64,000 nucleotides of DNA, taken from assembly GCF_000236805.1 (NCBI RefSeq), contig NZ_AGFX01000021.1:124001-188000 (forward strand), written 5' to 3'. The stretch's first letter is position 1. Each line of letters begins with the position of its first letter. The notes beneath the pieces were generated by a model that was not told the DNA's origin, did no database searches, and saw only the letters and a program-made list of their open reading frames with translations. Below, one piece after another: positions 35,857 through 45,192 of the stretch. The translations under genes and the position numbers were made by a program. This stretch comes from Paenibacillus peoriae KCTC 3763. Its GTDB lineage: Bacteria; Bacillota; Bacilli; Paenibacillales; Paenibacillaceae.

Positions 35857-35905
35857 CAAACCGACACAATATATCTTTTAATAGTTTCAGAAAAGCATTG
35901 CCTTA

Positions 35906-37207
35906 TTATACAGATTCAGTAACCGGGCTGTGTAAAGGAGTGGCTTCAAGCTCAACAGGTTCTGGAGCAAGCTCCGCCTGTCTGTCGGGATGAAACTCAT
36001 TTTCCGATTTGGCGACGATGACGGTAGCGACTCCGTTACCAATCAGATTGGTGATGGCGCGTGCTTCCGACATGAAACGGTCCACACCGAGCAGCAGCGC
36101 CATTCCCGCCAGCGGAATGGAAGGGAACGCTGCGAGTGTGGCTGCCAGCGTGATAAATCCAGAGCCCGTGACGCCTGCTGCTCCCTTCGAGGTCAGCATG
36201 AGAATACCGAGCAATGTCAGCTGCTGCCATAGAGTCATATCAACACCGGAGGCCTGAGCTACGAAAATGGCGGCCATGGACAAATAGATGGCCGTACCAT
36301 CCAGGTTAAACGAATAGCCTGTTGGAATGACCAGACCGACCACCGATTTGGAGCAGCCGTATTTCTCCATTTTGTCCATCATACGTGGCAGGGCCGACTC
36401 GGAGGATGAAGTGCCGAGTACAAGCAAAATTTCTTCTTTGATATAAGCAATAAACTTGAAAATGCTGAAACCGTACATGCGAGCAATCAGACCGAGCACA
36501 ATGATAACAAAGAGGGCCATGGTCAGATAAACGGAGCCCATCAGCTTGCCGAGAGAGGTCAATGACCCGATGCCGAATTTACCAATAGTGTATGACATCG
36601 CACCGAATGCGGCGATTGGCGATAATTTCATGACCATATTGACGATGCCAAAGAAGGCGTGTGATAGCTTGTCGAACAGGACAATAACGGGTTTGGCTTG
36701 CTCTCCCATGGCCGTCAGTGACAGCCCGAAGAGAATGGCAAAGAGCAGGATAGGCAGCAGCTCTCCGCCTGCCATAGCGCTGACTACATTTTCAGGAATA
36801 ATGTCGACAATGAAATCAACGAATCCATGACTTGATTCTGCTGCTTTTTGAGCATATTGAGATACGTCTCCGGTTGCTTTACTCACATCAATGCCAGCTC
36901 CCGGTCTGATCAGATTGACCACAATCAGACCAATGGCCAGCGCAATCGTGGTAACGATTTCAAAATAGAGAAGCGCCTTTCCGCCGATACGCCCGACCTT
37001 TTTCATGTCCCCCATGCTGGCAATACCGTGAACAACCGTAAAAAATACAATGGGTGCGATGACCATCTTGATAAGCTTGATAAAAGCGTCTCCGAGCACT
37101 TTTAGCTTTTCGCCTGTTGTAGGAAAAAAGTGACCCAGAAGAATGCCCAGAACAATAGCGATAACGACCTGAACCGTCAAGTTTTTAAAATTAATTCTCA
37201 GTTTCAT
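35906..37207 (-). CDS. dctA: C4-dicarboxylate/amino acid:cation symporter (DctA family)
   Basis: 433 residues of the DAACS family (PF00375). It has an N-terminal [21 protein letters not shown] helix, [18 protein letters not shown], the serine-rich re-entrant loop [32 protein letters not shown] and [22 protein letters not shown]. It probably imports succinate, fumarate or malate with protons or sodium. The substrate call is supported by the flanking sensor protein, DctS/DctR pair and malic enzyme; glutamate/aspartate symport is the alternative. A cre-like site lies 31 nt upstream of the start. Confidence 0.85.
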   Translation of the reverse strand: MKLRINFKNLTVQVVIAIVLGILLGHFFPTTGEKLKVLGDAFIKLIKMVIAPIVFFTVVHGIASMGDMKKVGRIGGKALLYFEIVTTIALAIGLIVVNLIRPGAGIDVSKATGDVSQYAQKAAESSHGFVDFIVDIIPENVVSAMAGGELLPILLFAILFGLSLTAMGEQAKPVIVLFDKLSHAFFGIVNMVMKLSPIAAFGAMSYTIGKFGIGSLTSLGKLMGSVYLTMALFVIIVLGLIARMYGFSIFKFIAYIKEEILLVLGTSSSESALPRMMDKMEKYGCSKSVVGLVIPTGYSFNLDGTAIYLSMAAIFVAQASGVDMTLWQQLTLLGILMLTSKGAAGVTGSGFITLAATLAAFPSIPLAGMALLLGVDRFMSEARAITNLIGNGVATVIVAKSENEFHPDRQAELAPEPVELEATPLHSPVTESV

Positions 37208-37237
37208 AGGGATACGCTCTCGCTTTCCTTTGATTTT

Positions 37238-37251
37238 TGAAAACGCTTTAT
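37238..37251 (-). promoter_or_regulatory. cre-like site before dctA
   Basis: On the plus strand TGAAAACGCTTTAT matches the cre consensus except the last two positions. It sits directly upstream of the symporter start, a usual place for carbon catabolite control. Confidence 0.4.
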
Positions 37252-37321
37252 TTTTGTATCCCCAGTGTAAAAGCTACGTTCCTGGCAAACAAGAATACGG
37301 TCATAACGTTCTTTTTGGTCT

Positions 37322-38356
37322 TTAAGGTCCCTGAATCATATCCATCAGATCCGACCCGATGACGGGGGTGAACTCCTGATAGAGTACGCGCAGACGTTTC
37401 CTCCAAAGCATACGCTCATCCTCGGACAGACGGGTAATGGTGATATCTCCAGCCTGTCGCAGTTGGCTAAGCCGATTGGCAGTTTCATCTGTTTCCCGTT
37501 TGTTCCAGCGTGTCGTTTCCTCAAGTGCCTCCTGCAGCACCTGCTTGGCGCCACTTGGGAGGCTATCCCAATAGGATTTGTTAAATACGACGGCATACCC
37601 CAAATAGCTGTGATTGCTAATGGTCATATATCGTTGCACCTGGTAAAACCGTTTGGTAAGGATGTTGGATATTGTGTTCTCCTGTCCGTCTGCCGTGCCT
37701 GTCTCCAGATTGTGGTATATTTCATTGAAAGGAGTACTAATGGTCGATGCCCCAAGTGCTTCAAACTGACGTTCCAACACCTTGCTTGGCTGGATACGGA
37801 ATTTCAGGCCTACAAAGTCTGCGGGCTGGCTAATGGGATGGGTGTTGTTCGTGATCTGTCGAAAGCCGTTGGACCAGAAAGCAACGCCTTTCATTCCATG
37901 GGGTTCAAGTGTTTGCGATAACCGCTTGCCCAATGGCCCGTTCAGAGCCTGATCGACACCAGCTTGATTCTCGAAGGCAAATGGAAGATCCATCACCAGC
38001 CAGGCCGGATCAATCGCATTCAAATTGGAAAATGAAGGAGCGATCATCTGGATTTCTCCCTGTTGAAGTGCAGCCACTTCGGTGGATTCTGAGTAGCGTA
38101 TTCCATTAGGGAACACTTGAATCTCAATCTGATCTTTGGATTTTTCTTTAACAAGCTGGGCAAAACGAGCCGCAGCCAGTCCTTTGGGCGAATTCTCGGC
38201 CACAACATGGCTGAATTTGATCACGATCCGATCCTTCAGACCAGTAATTTCATCATCATAAGGGAGCTCTTCGCCAAAATTTTTTTGAAAACCGATCATA
38301 TAAGCCGTTAGAATGCCCAGTATGAGCAAAACGGAAAATCCAACAGCTCTTTTCAC
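37322..38356 (-). CDS. dctB: DctP/DctB-type extracytoplasmic C4-dicarboxylate-binding protein
   Basis: 344 residues. An N-terminal hydrophobic anchor or signal (VGFSVLLILGILTAYMIGF) without a lipobox Cys is followed by a TRAP DctP-type binding fold, with FSHVVAENSPKGLAA near residue 48 and LKFRIQPSKVLERQFEALGA in the middle (the conserved Arg contacts the carboxylate in the family). No TRAP membrane subunits (DctQ/DctM) are encoded nearby. In B. subtilis the equivalent DctB works as an external sensor for DctS and the transporter. The divergent dctS gene supports that role here. Confidence 0.8.
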   Translation of the reverse strand: MKRAVGFSVLLILGILTAYMIGFQKNFGEELPYDDEITGLKDRIVIKFSHVVAENSPKGLAAARFAQLVKEKSKDQIEIQVFPNGIRYSESTEVAALQQGEIQMIAPSFSNLNAIDPAWLVMDLPFAFENQAGVDQALNGPLGKRLSQTLEPHGMKGVAFWSNGFRQITNNTHPISQPADFVGLKFRIQPSKVLERQFEALGASTISTPFNEIYHNLETGTADGQENTISNILTKRFYQVQRYMTISNHSYLGYAVVFNKSYWDSLPSGAKQVLQEALEETTRWNKRETDETANRLSQLRQAGDITITRLSEDERMLWRKRLRVLYQEFTPVIGSDLMDMIQGP

Positions 38357-38410
38357 AAAGTACCCCCCTCTGTTGCTATTTTAGACCCATTATTCCACAA
38401 TGATATTCAA

Positions 38411-38424
38411 AGGTAAACGCTTTA
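38411..38424 (+). promoter_or_regulatory. cre-like site between dctB and dctS
   Basis: GGTAAACGCTTTAA differs from the cre consensus at two positions. It lies in the 83-bp divergent promoter region, so it could act on both genes. Confidence 0.35.
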
Positions 38425-38439
38425 ATAGGGAAGGAACAA

Positions 38440-40041
38440 ATGATGAACAGACTTCGCATGTATTGGAAAATTATGATACTTTCATTTGGGGTCGTGCTGT
38501 TCGCTCTTTTGATCGGCGGTCTTTTTTTGCTGGGTATCACTACCCGGATCAAGGAAGAAGAACTCAAACAGCGACTTACGATTACGGCTCAGACGGTTGC
38601 GAATCTGCCGGACGTAGTGGAACGAATTAATGATCCGAATGCTTCTGCCGTGATTGCGCCTATGGCGGACAAAATTCGGATATTAAACAACGCATCTTAT
38701 ATTGTCGTACTCGATATGAACCGCAAACGGTTGTCTCATCCGCTTTCGGAGCGAATCGGCGGAACATTTCAGGCTCGGGATGATGATGCCGCATTTGCTG
38801 AACATACGTATGTCTCCAAAGTTCGCAGCGAAGCGGGGATTGGCTTGCGTTCCTTTGTGCCGATTATGAATGCTTCCTCGGAGCAGGTGGGCGTCGTTGT
38901 AGCGGGTGGTCTGCTGCCAAGCGTGACGGAGATTATCCGGCAGGAAAAACAATCCATCATCATGACTTCGCTGCTGTCGATGATGTTTGGTGTGATTGGC
39001 TCTGCCTTGCTGGCCCGTCATATTAAGCTCCAGATGTTCAACCTGGAGCCGCAGGAGATTGCGAGGATGTTTCGTGAGCGAAGTGCGGCCTTTCAGGCAA
39101 TGCACGAGGGTGTCATTGCCATTGACCGCAACTGTATCATTACCATTTTCAACGAGCGAGCCAAACAAATTTTCGATGTACACCGTAATGTAACAGGATT
39201 GCCGATTCGTGAGGTCATTCGGGATACCCGTTTGCCAGAGGTGCTTGAGTCGGGAGTTGCGATTCTGAGCCAGGAGCTGAAAATTGGCGGGACCATTATT
39301 TGGAGCAACCGAATTCCCATTCGCGAACAGGGAGTTACGATGGGGGCGATCTCCATATTTCAGGACAAAACCGAGGTAACGAGAATGGCCGAGGAGCTCA
39401 CGGGGGTCAAAGAGTTTGTTCATGCGCTTCGTGCACAAAACCATGAGCATATGAACAAAATGCATACTGTCGCCGGCTTGCTCCAGCTAGGACAGCAGAA
39501 CGAGGCTTTGAGCTATCTGTTTGAGGTGACCGAGCAACAGGAGGAGATGACACGCTTTCTGCAGAAGCATTTCGATGACGACGGAGTTGCAGGTTTGCTG
39601 CTCGGTAAAATTAGCCGTGGCAAAGAGCTTGGCATTGATATTAGAATTGATCCTGATAGCAAAATGAATGGGTTTCCCCGGCTGATTGACCGGCATGATT
39701 TCGTTTTGCTACTCGGAAATCTAATTGAGAATGCCTTTGATGCGCTGGCAGATACAGAGGACGGCTCCAAGGAGATTTATGTCAGCATTCGGCAGGACGA
39801 CGAATATATGTCCATATTGGTCGAGGATAATGGCTGTGGCATGTCGGAGACGACGAAGAAACGAATGCTCGAACGCGGATTTACGACCAAGGACGGAGAG
39901 AGTCGCGGCATGGGCCTGCATTTACTGAGCGGAATTGTCACCAAGGGGAATGGCCGCCTGACCTGCGAGTCTTCACTCGGCTTGGGAACTTCGATAGAGA
40001 TTCTATTCCCGTTAAAGGAGAGAGGGAGCGACGATGAGTAA
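38440..40041 (+). CDS. dctS: Sensor histidine kinase of the DctS/CitA family
   Basis: 533 residues. Two transmembrane helices (about 8-30 and 170-190) bracket an extracytoplasmic PAS-like sensor domain. Then come a cytoplasmic PAS domain (residues 215-320) and a Spo0B-type dimerisation helix with the probable phospho-His in NHEHMNKMHTVAGLL (about residue 334). The ATPase domain has GNLIENAFDAL, EDNGCGMS and SRGMGLHLL boxes. It should sense C4-dicarboxylates, with the binding protein encoded divergently, and phosphorylate the next gene's product. ATG 38443 is an equally possible start. It overlaps dctR by 8 nt. Confidence 0.88.
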   Translation: MMNRLRMYWKIMILSFGVVLFALLIGGLFLLGITTRIKEEELKQRLTITAQTVANLPDVVERINDPNASAVIAPMADKIRILNNASYIVVLDMNRKRLSHPLSERIGGTFQARDDDAAFAEHTYVSKVRSEAGIGLRSFVPIMNASSEQVGVVVAGGLLPSVTEIIRQEKQSIIMTSLLSMMFGVIGSALLARHIKLQMFNLEPQEIARMFRERSAAFQAMHEGVIAIDRNCIITIFNERAKQIFDVHRNVTGLPIREVIRDTRLPEVLESGVAILSQELKIGGTIIWSNRIPIREQGVTMGAISIFQDKTEVTRMAEELTGVKEFVHALRAQNHEHMNKMHTVAGLLQLGQQNEALSYLFEVTEQQEEMTRFLQKHFDDDGVAGLLLGKISRGKELGIDIRIDPDSKMNGFPRLIDRHDFVLLLGNLIENAFDALADTEDGSKEIYVSIRQDDEYMSILVEDNGCGMSETTKKRMLERGFTTKDGESRGMGLHLLSGIVTKGNGRLTCESSLGLGTSIEILFPLKERGSDDE

Positions 40042-40789
40042 ACCTATAAAATCATCTTTTCGTGTGCTGCTAGTCGAGGATGACCCAATGGTACAAGAGG
40101 TGAATCGGCAGTTTATCGAACAGGTTGACGGGTTCCAGGTCATAGGTGTGGCTTCCAATGGACTGCGGGGGCTGGAGCTGATCGATGAACTAAAGCCTGA
40201 TCTGGTTTTTCTTGACGTATTCATGCCGTCGCTCGATGGCATATCGACCCTGCAGCGCATCCGTTCCATGGCATTGCCTGTAGATGTAGTTGTCGTGACG
40301 GCCGCGAAGGACACGGAGACGATCCGTGAAATGATGCGAAATGGAGCGTTCGATTATATCATGAAGCCGTTCAAGGTCGAGCGTATCCACCATACATTGG
40401 AGCGCTACCGGGTACAGCAGGCCGGATTATGGGCGAAAGAAGTAGGAACCCAGGAAGAGCTGGACCTCATTATGCAAAATGGAGAAGCTGCCAAGGAAGC
40501 GGTAGTCCCTGCTCCAGTATACGAAGAATGGGCCATGTCTTACGATGAGCTGCCAAAAGGCTTGAATGCGGCCACCCTGAAGCAGGTGCTTGCGGTCATG
40601 GAGCAGCATGGCGGCAAACTGTCTGCTGAAGAAACCGCGGAGGGAGTGGGGATTGCTCGTGTAACGGCAAGAAGATACCTGGATTATCTGGAGAAAAAAG
40701 GGATCGTGCGCCTGGTTGTGCATTACGGCGGGGTCGGTCGTCCCGTTAACCGGTATGAGCTGCTGCGTGACCAAAATGACCATAAGTAA
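40034..40789 (+). CDS. dctR: Response regulator of the DctR/CitB family
   Basis: 251 residues. The N-terminal receiver domain has the acidic pocket VEDDP, phospho-acceptor Asp in FLDVFMPSLDG (about residue 59), VVVTAAKD and the Lys in YIMKPFKV. The C-terminal HTH reads LSAEETAEGVGIARVTARRY, as in CitB-type regulators. It probably activates the dctA-like symporter and perhaps the malic enzyme in response to C4-dicarboxylates. The start overlaps dctS, so the kinase and regulator are translated together. Confidence 0.9.
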   Translation: MSKPIKSSFRVLLVEDDPMVQEVNRQFIEQVDGFQVIGVASNGLRGLELIDELKPDLVFLDVFMPSLDGISTLQRIRSMALPVDVVVVTAAKDTETIREMMRNGAFDYIMKPFKVERIHHTLERYRVQQAGLWAKEVGTQEELDLIMQNGEAAKEAVVPAPVYEEWAMSYDELPKGLNAATLKQVLAVMEQHGGKLSAEETAEGVGIARVTARRYLDYLEKKGIVRLVVHYGGVGRPVNRYELLRDQNDHK

Positions 40790-40820
40790 CAATATGGACA
40801 AAAGCTTCCCAACGCTTTTA

Positions 40821-40834
40821 TGAAAGCGGTAACA
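40821..40834 (+). promoter_or_regulatory. Full-consensus cre site before the malic enzyme gene
   Basis: TGAAAGCGGTAACA fits TGWNANCGNTNWCA at every fixed position. It lies in the 134-bp gap between dctR and the malic enzyme gene and suggests CcpA control of malate use. Confidence 0.6.
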
Positions 40835-40923
40835 TGTGAAAGCAAAGGAGCTGAATAAGCTTCAATACATGTGTCTGCCTTTGGACTGTACACGTGTTAT
40901 GAATAGAATAGGAGCGGATGTAC

Positions 40924-42327
40924 GTGGCCTTTAATAGTTTGATTCTTCGATTGGAGCTTGTTCACTCCAAAGTAAACTTCGGTGAGGTCGCATCAACCAT
41001 CAGCCGTGCTGGGGGAGACATTACCTCCATTGATGTTATTCGTCCCGGACAGGATTTGTCCGTGCGTGATATCACAGTCCACGTCGCTGAAGTAGAAGAG
41101 GCATCACTAATCGAATCACTCAAGTCGTTAGCAGGCGTTCAACTTATTAATGTTTCCGACCGCACGTTTCTCGCGCATCTGGGAGGTAAAATATCAATCC
41201 GGCCCAATTTGCCGATTAAAAATCGGGATGATCTATCGCGGGTATATACGCCGGGAGTGGCTAGGGTCTGTACGTCCATTCATGAAAATCCGAAAAAAGC
41301 GTACTCCCTGACCATCAAACGAAATACCGTCGCGGTTGTTACCGATGGCACCGCCGTGCTTGGGCTCGGCGATATCGGTCCGCATGCGGCTGCACCCGTG
41401 ATGGAAGGCAAAGCGATGCTGTTCAAGCAGCTGGCAGGAGTCGATGCATTCCCCATTTGTCTGGACACCAAAGATACAGAGGAAATCATTCGTACGATTA
41501 AGGCGATTAGCCCGATTTTCGGAGGAATTAATTTAGAGGATATCAGTTCTCCGCGCTGTTTCGAGATTGAAACCCGCTTGGCTGAAGAATTAGATATTCC
41601 GGTTTTCCACGATGATCAGCACGGGACGGCGGTGGTTGTGATTGCCGGGCTGCTGAACGCACTGAAGGTGGTTGGCAAGCGGATCGAAAATGTTCGGGTC
41701 GTTGTCAATGGAATAGGGGCCGCGGGCGTGTCGATATGTAAAATGCTGCTCGCCGCAGGAGTGAGCCGTCTGGTTCCGGTAGACCGGGATGGAGCCATTA
41801 TACGAGGTGGAACCTATCAATATCCAATGTGGCAGTGGCTGGCAGATCAGCCTCAAGTAGAGTCACAGCCAGGTACATTGAAGGATGTCATTGCAGATGC
41901 GGATGTGTTCATCGGCGTGTCGCGGGGCAATCTGCTGAATACCGCGGATGTACAGCGTATGGCTGCGGACAGCATTGTTTTTGCCATGGCTAATCCACAG
42001 CCGGAAATTGCTCCCGAGGAAGCCATACCGCATGTGCGTGTATTTGCAACAGGGCGAAGCGACTATCCCAACCAGATCAACAATGTGCTTGTGTTTCCGG
42101 GGATATTCAGAGGAGCGCTCGATTGCCGGGCGCGCCACATCAACGAGCCGATGAAGTTAGCCGCCGCCCGTGCCATTGCTTCTGTTGTAAGTGAACGGGA
42201 ATTAAACGAGCAATATATTATCCCGAGCATATTCAACGAACAGGTCGTTACCGAGGTGAGGAAGTCTGTGATTGAAGCGGCTATTCTGACCGGAACGGCC
42301 CGGCGTATTCCACCGGATTTCAGATAG
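40924..42327 (+). CDS. NAD(P)-dependent malic enzyme with N-terminal ACT-like domain
   Basis: About 467 residues. The first 85 residues look like an ACT regulatory domain (LRLELVHSKVNFGEVASTISRAGGDI). The malic enzyme core follows with YTPGVARVC, the catalytic Lys region in VMEGKAMLFKQ, metal ligands in NLEDISSPRCFEIE and VFHDDQHGTA, and the nucleotide fold VNGIGAAGVSICKM. It decarboxylates malate to pyruvate, so imported C4-dicarboxylates reach central metabolism. GTG 40924 has AGGAG 9 nt upstream; ATG 40918 is only 3 nt from it. The placement after dctSR and the upstream cre site fit a malate-use module. Confidence 0.88.
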   Translation: MAFNSLILRLELVHSKVNFGEVASTISRAGGDITSIDVIRPGQDLSVRDITVHVAEVEEASLIESLKSLAGVQLINVSDRTFLAHLGGKISIRPNLPIKNRDDLSRVYTPGVARVCTSIHENPKKAYSLTIKRNTVAVVTDGTAVLGLGDIGPHAAAPVMEGKAMLFKQLAGVDAFPICLDTKDTEEIIRTIKAISPIFGGINLEDISSPRCFEIETRLAEELDIPVFHDDQHGTAVVVIAGLLNALKVVGKRIENVRVVVNGIGAAGVSICKMLLAAGVSRLVPVDRDGAIIRGGTYQYPMWQWLADQPQVESQPGTLKDVIADADVFIGVSRGNLLNTADVQRMAADSIVFAMANPQPEIAPEEAIPHVRVFATGRSDYPNQINNVLVFPGIFRGALDCRARHINEPMKLAAARAIASVVSERELNEQYIIPSIFNEQVVTEVRKSVIEAAILTGTARRIPPDFR

Positions 42328-42454
42328 CCAAAGGATTTTAGATCGTCTGGTGGAGCAAAATAGAATAACACGGCTGGGTCTGTTAAACTATGAAAATAGA
42401 ACGGTTGCAGATACGATGCCGTGTTAGCCTTATCTATTTTGCGGAGGTGCGGGG

Positions 42455-43363
42455 ATGAACGGAAGTCTGTTTGAGCTGCGTTTGCGGGACGGGGATTATA
42501 TTCCCCGTTTCTTTGCTTACTATTACAAGCAGTGGCGCGACTATACCATGCCGTATCACGATCATCGTTCCACTGAGATCATGTACATGATTTCCGGCTT
42601 GTGCCGGGTGGATGTACAAACAGGAGGGAAGGCGGAAAGCATTACGCTGCGTAAAGGCGAGTTTATTATGCTGGACGCAGGCGTACCGCACCGACTGGTG
42701 GTGGAGGGAGAACAATCGTGCCGGATGCTGAACGTAGAGTTTGGTTTTATGGAGGGAATGAGTGTAGGCCCGTCAATCCGGCAAATGGCAGCGGAGGAGC
42801 AGGAGGTCACAGCCTTAATGTCGCGTCCGTTCCCGTATCTGGTACTTTCGGACCCGGAAGAGGTATATTTTACGCTGAAAAGTCTCGTGCTGGAACTGGA
42901 TCAACGCAAAGAACATCCGGGTGCAATGGCAGAACTGCTTTTTATGCAGCTGCTGGTACGAATTGCGCGTCTGCGGGAAGAGGCAGAGCGCAGCAACACG
43001 CAGCAAACGGATATGTACGTCAAACGCTGTCTTGAATTTCTCCATCTGAACTATGACCGGGATATTGTGGTCCAGGATATGGCGGCAGCCGTAAATCTGC
43101 ATCCAGGGTATTTGCACCGTATTTTCAAAAAACACACCAGACAAACACTCACCGCTTATTTGACCATGCTGCGAATGGACAAGGCCCGAATGCTGCTTCA
43201 GCAAACGGACATTCCCATTCAGGAAATTGCCGATTACGTAGGTGTGGGCAGCAGGCAGTATTTTCATATGTTGTTCAAAAAGCACACAGGCAAGACGCCA
43301 GTTGAATACCGTTCTGCTGTAGAACGCCATGTATGGAACTATGCAGAGGAGGAAGGGGACTGA
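42455..43363 (+). CDS. AraC family transcriptional regulator
   Basis: 302 residues. The N-terminal cupin-like ligand domain (HDHRSTEIMYMISG, GEFIMLDAGVPHRL) is followed by two AraC helix-turn-helix motifs: NLHPGYLHRIFKKHTRQTLTAYL and IQEIADYVGVGSRQYFHMLFKK. AraC members of this shape usually control nearby sugar or polysaccharide genes, but the flanking genes (malic enzyme, toxin island) give no clear target. GCGGAGG precedes the ATG and a terminator follows. Confidence 0.88.
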   Translation: MNGSLFELRLRDGDYIPRFFAYYYKQWRDYTMPYHDHRSTEIMYMISGLCRVDVQTGGKAESITLRKGEFIMLDAGVPHRLVVEGEQSCRMLNVEFGFMEGMSVGPSIRQMAAEEQEVTALMSRPFPYLVLSDPEEVYFTLKSLVLELDQRKEHPGAMAELLFMQLLVRIARLREEAERSNTQQTDMYVKRCLEFLHLNYDRDIVVQDMAAAVNLHPGYLHRIFKKHTRQTLTAYLTMLRMDKARMLLQQTDIPIQEIADYVGVGSRQYFHMLFKKHTGKTPVEYRSAVERHVWNYAEEEGD

Positions 43364-43402
43364 ATATATAGGAAGTTTTATGATTAATTCATATTCGTGA
43401 GG

Positions 43403-43434
43403 AGCTTACCTGATAAAAAAGGTAGGCTTTTTTT
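43403..43434 (+). terminator. Rho-independent terminator after the AraC gene
   Basis: AGCTTACCT (43403-43411) pairs with AGGTAGGCT (43420-43428, one wobble), followed by seven T. Confidence 0.8.
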
Positions 43435-43519
43435 GCTTTCGTATTAGGCAATTTGATTCAGGTTCTAAAGAATCATTTTATCGAATAAAGAAGGTATATC
43501 TCAAGAAGAGCAAAGGTGG

Positions 43520-44092
43520 ATGTCACTATCTAACATGACGGAAGGTGCTTTTGTATTTGATGGACGAGGAGGAGGACGAGGCCCAAGTGCAGAAGAATTT
43601 AAACAGTTTTCCTCACAGTCGAGCAAGCAACAAATAACCGAGGAAATAATTTCCGATAGTGTCCCAGTGAAACAGCAATCGAAAAATATACTCGAACAAG
43701 AAGTTAACATTGGGACTAAGGGAACGGGGAAAGATAAGACGTTCGTTGATCAAATGGATACTGAAGAAGCTGCCCGCTATAAAAGATATTGGGAACAGGA
43801 CTATAAAGATATATCTAAAGGTCAGATGAATACAAGACAAAGACAGTACACAGCACCTGGTACTAGGAGTATTAATGATCAAAAAATTAATGGCAAGACA
43901 GGTGAGTTATATGATAGGGAAACAATATACGATCAGTATGGTCGAAGAATAGGTAACAATGATTACACAGATCATGGGAGGCCTGATGTTCCAACACATA
44001 CGAATCCTCATCATCATGCAAATCCATGGTATAATCCCAACCAACATGGACCAGGAACACCTGGTCTACATCCTGAAACGACGAGGTGGTAA
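43520..44092 (+). CDS. Orphan polymorphic-toxin-like C-terminal module (His-rich end)
   Basis: 190 residues from ATG 43520. The frame is open further back to 43469 without a usable start, and AAAGGTGG abuts the ATG, so the start is doubtful and the gene may be a cut-off toxin tail. The N-part is polar and disordered; the C-part has KTGELYDRETIYDQYGRRIG, then TDHGRPDVP and a run of His, Asn and Pro residues, the style of contact-dependent or LXG/WapA toxin tips. No secretion domain is present. AT-rich compared with the flanking operons. A small gene overlaps its stop and may encode its immunity protein. Not assigned to a named toxin family. Confidence 0.5.
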   Translation: MSLSNMTEGAFVFDGRGGGRGPSAEEFKQFSSQSSKQQITEEIISDSVPVKQQSKNILEQEVNIGTKGTGKDKTFVDQMDTEEAARYKRYWEQDYKDISKGQMNTRQRQYTAPGTRSINDQKINGKTGELYDRETIYDQYGRRIGNNDYTDHGRPDVPTHTNPHHHANPWYNPNQHGPGTPGLHPETTRW

Positions 44093-44577
44093 AAATTTTA
44101 GCTATAGCACATTATTTATTTGCTGCTTCTTTAAGCGGATACTATAGTAAAGAAGACTGGCAAAATTGGGCGGATATACAGATTCTGAAAGAAGAAAAAC
44201 CAGAAGAGTGGATCTTTGCTGTTTCGTTGGCGAGTGATCTAGATGCTTTAAGTAAAGCATTAAGTGAGCAATTAATTACTGAGTCCCATACCATTAGAAA
44301 TACTTCTCTTTTTAGTGATGCTGTCATAGGATTTCTATATCTTAAATTTTTATCCAAACAAATTTCTATGCGTGAGTTACTATTAATGTCAGGAGATGAA
44401 GCAGATGGTGGAGAGGGATCTTCAGTATCCTGTGAAGAGTTTTATATGATTTTAAATGAATTAGAGAATAAAAAGCCACTGGAGAAAGACTGCATATTTA
44501 TTAAGAAAATATCACATTTATATGAAAGTTTTGAAAATATAGCACGTAATCAAATTGAAGTTCTAAAAAATTACTAA
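44086..44577 (+). CDS. Small protein, candidate immunity partner of the preceding toxin module
   Basis: 163 residues, acidic and helical, with no signal peptide or membrane segment. GTG 44086 overlaps the toxin stop by 7 nt, with GAGG directly in front, so translation is probably coupled. I do not recognise the family. The size, acidity and position immediately after a toxin-like tail are typical of immunity proteins; that role is inferred from context. Confidence 0.5.
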   Translation: MVKILAIAHYLFAASLSGYYSKEDWQNWADIQILKEEKPEEWIFAVSLASDLDALSKALSEQLITESHTIRNTSLFSDAVIGFLYLKFLSKQISMRELLLMSGDEADGGEGSSVSCEEFYMILNELENKKPLEKDCIFIKKISHLYESFENIARNQIEVLKNY

Positions 44578-44655
44578 CAGTTATACACGTTGGTTAGTTT
44601 TAAAAAAGTTTATAGAAATGTCCGTATCGATATATTAGATTAGGAGGGCATTTAA

Positions 44656-44988
44656 ATGCTTGTAATAAAGGTTCTAACAAAAATATTTGAGGATTGGGGC
44701 GATGATATAGACGATTTTTATATCACTTATCATGTAGATATTGGCCCAAAGGAGATAAATGGAGCATCAGACTTGTTTTCGTTTGAATTAATCAGCCCTA
44801 GAAGGTTAGAAAGGATGGTAGGTCAGGCTGATATCATCATAGGACGTGGTCATATTATAACAGGTGACTTTAATGAAAAAAAACTTGAAGAAACATTAAG
44901 TCATATTATTAATAAGTGTTCAGATGATGATATTAATAAGGCAAACTATAATCTTTCTAAATACTTTCGTTGGGAGATGGATGAGTAG
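44656..44988 (+). CDS. Imm8-like immunity protein
   Basis: 110 residues, acidic. The segment VDIGPKEINGASDLFSFELIS followed by PRRLERMV resembles the Imm8 immunity family (pattern IGPKGxxGxDxFxF, then a P-[KR]-x-L stretch). AGGAGG lies 8 nt before the ATG. It is the second small acidic gene after the toxin-like module and may protect against a toxin no longer present here. The family call is from memory of the motif and is moderately sure. Confidence 0.6.
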   Translation: MLVIKVLTKIFEDWGDDIDDFYITYHVDIGPKEINGASDLFSFELISPRRLERMVGQADIIIGRGHIITGDFNEKKLEETLSHIINKCSDDDINKANYNLSKYFRWEMDE

Positions 44989-45010
44989 TTAAGACCTGAA
45001 AAATAGTTTG

Positions 45011-45191
45011 TGTAAACGGAGTTTACAATCCATTAACAAGATCGTACAATACAACCAACAAACCAAACGCTAAACAATTCAAACACTTGAAACTTTTAAA
45101 AGCTCTTTCTTCAACTTGTTTTATGAGTAGGAGTGAGCTTTTTTTGCATGCCCAAAATCAAAAGAAGACGAAACGAATGACAGAACGTGAA
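45011..45191 (+). repeat. Direct repeat copy A (about 181 bp) at the left edge of the second toxin module
   Basis: Base-by-base similarity to 46199-46380 is high: both share TGTAAAC, TTTACAATCC, ATTAACAAGATCG, CAACAAACCAAACGCTA, AAAAGCTCTTTC, ATGAGTAGGA, TTGCATGCCC and GACGAAACGAATGACA. Each copy carries a terminator-like AAAGCTC...GAGCTTTTTT and ends with the ATG and first five codons (MTERE here, MTKRE in copy B) of a small gene. The open frame beginning at that ATG (45177) stops after 12 codons. Confidence 0.85.
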
Positions 45192-45192
45192 G

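Larger units (their letters stand above)
35405..35905. other. Convergent intergenic region of 501 bp
   Basis: No gene. It contains a large imperfect hairpin element (35621-35780), a strong terminator for the leftward symporter gene (35816-35856) and, at 35435-35500, a loose ACTCCAATGAATGAC/CAGTCATTGGGG inverted pair that may end the ABC operon. Confidence 0.5.

Noticed and set aside
35784-35993. Plus-strand 69-codon frame at the dctA terminator
   Set aside because: It runs through the 19-bp terminator hairpin and the reverse strand of the dctA-like gene; composition is not protein-like.
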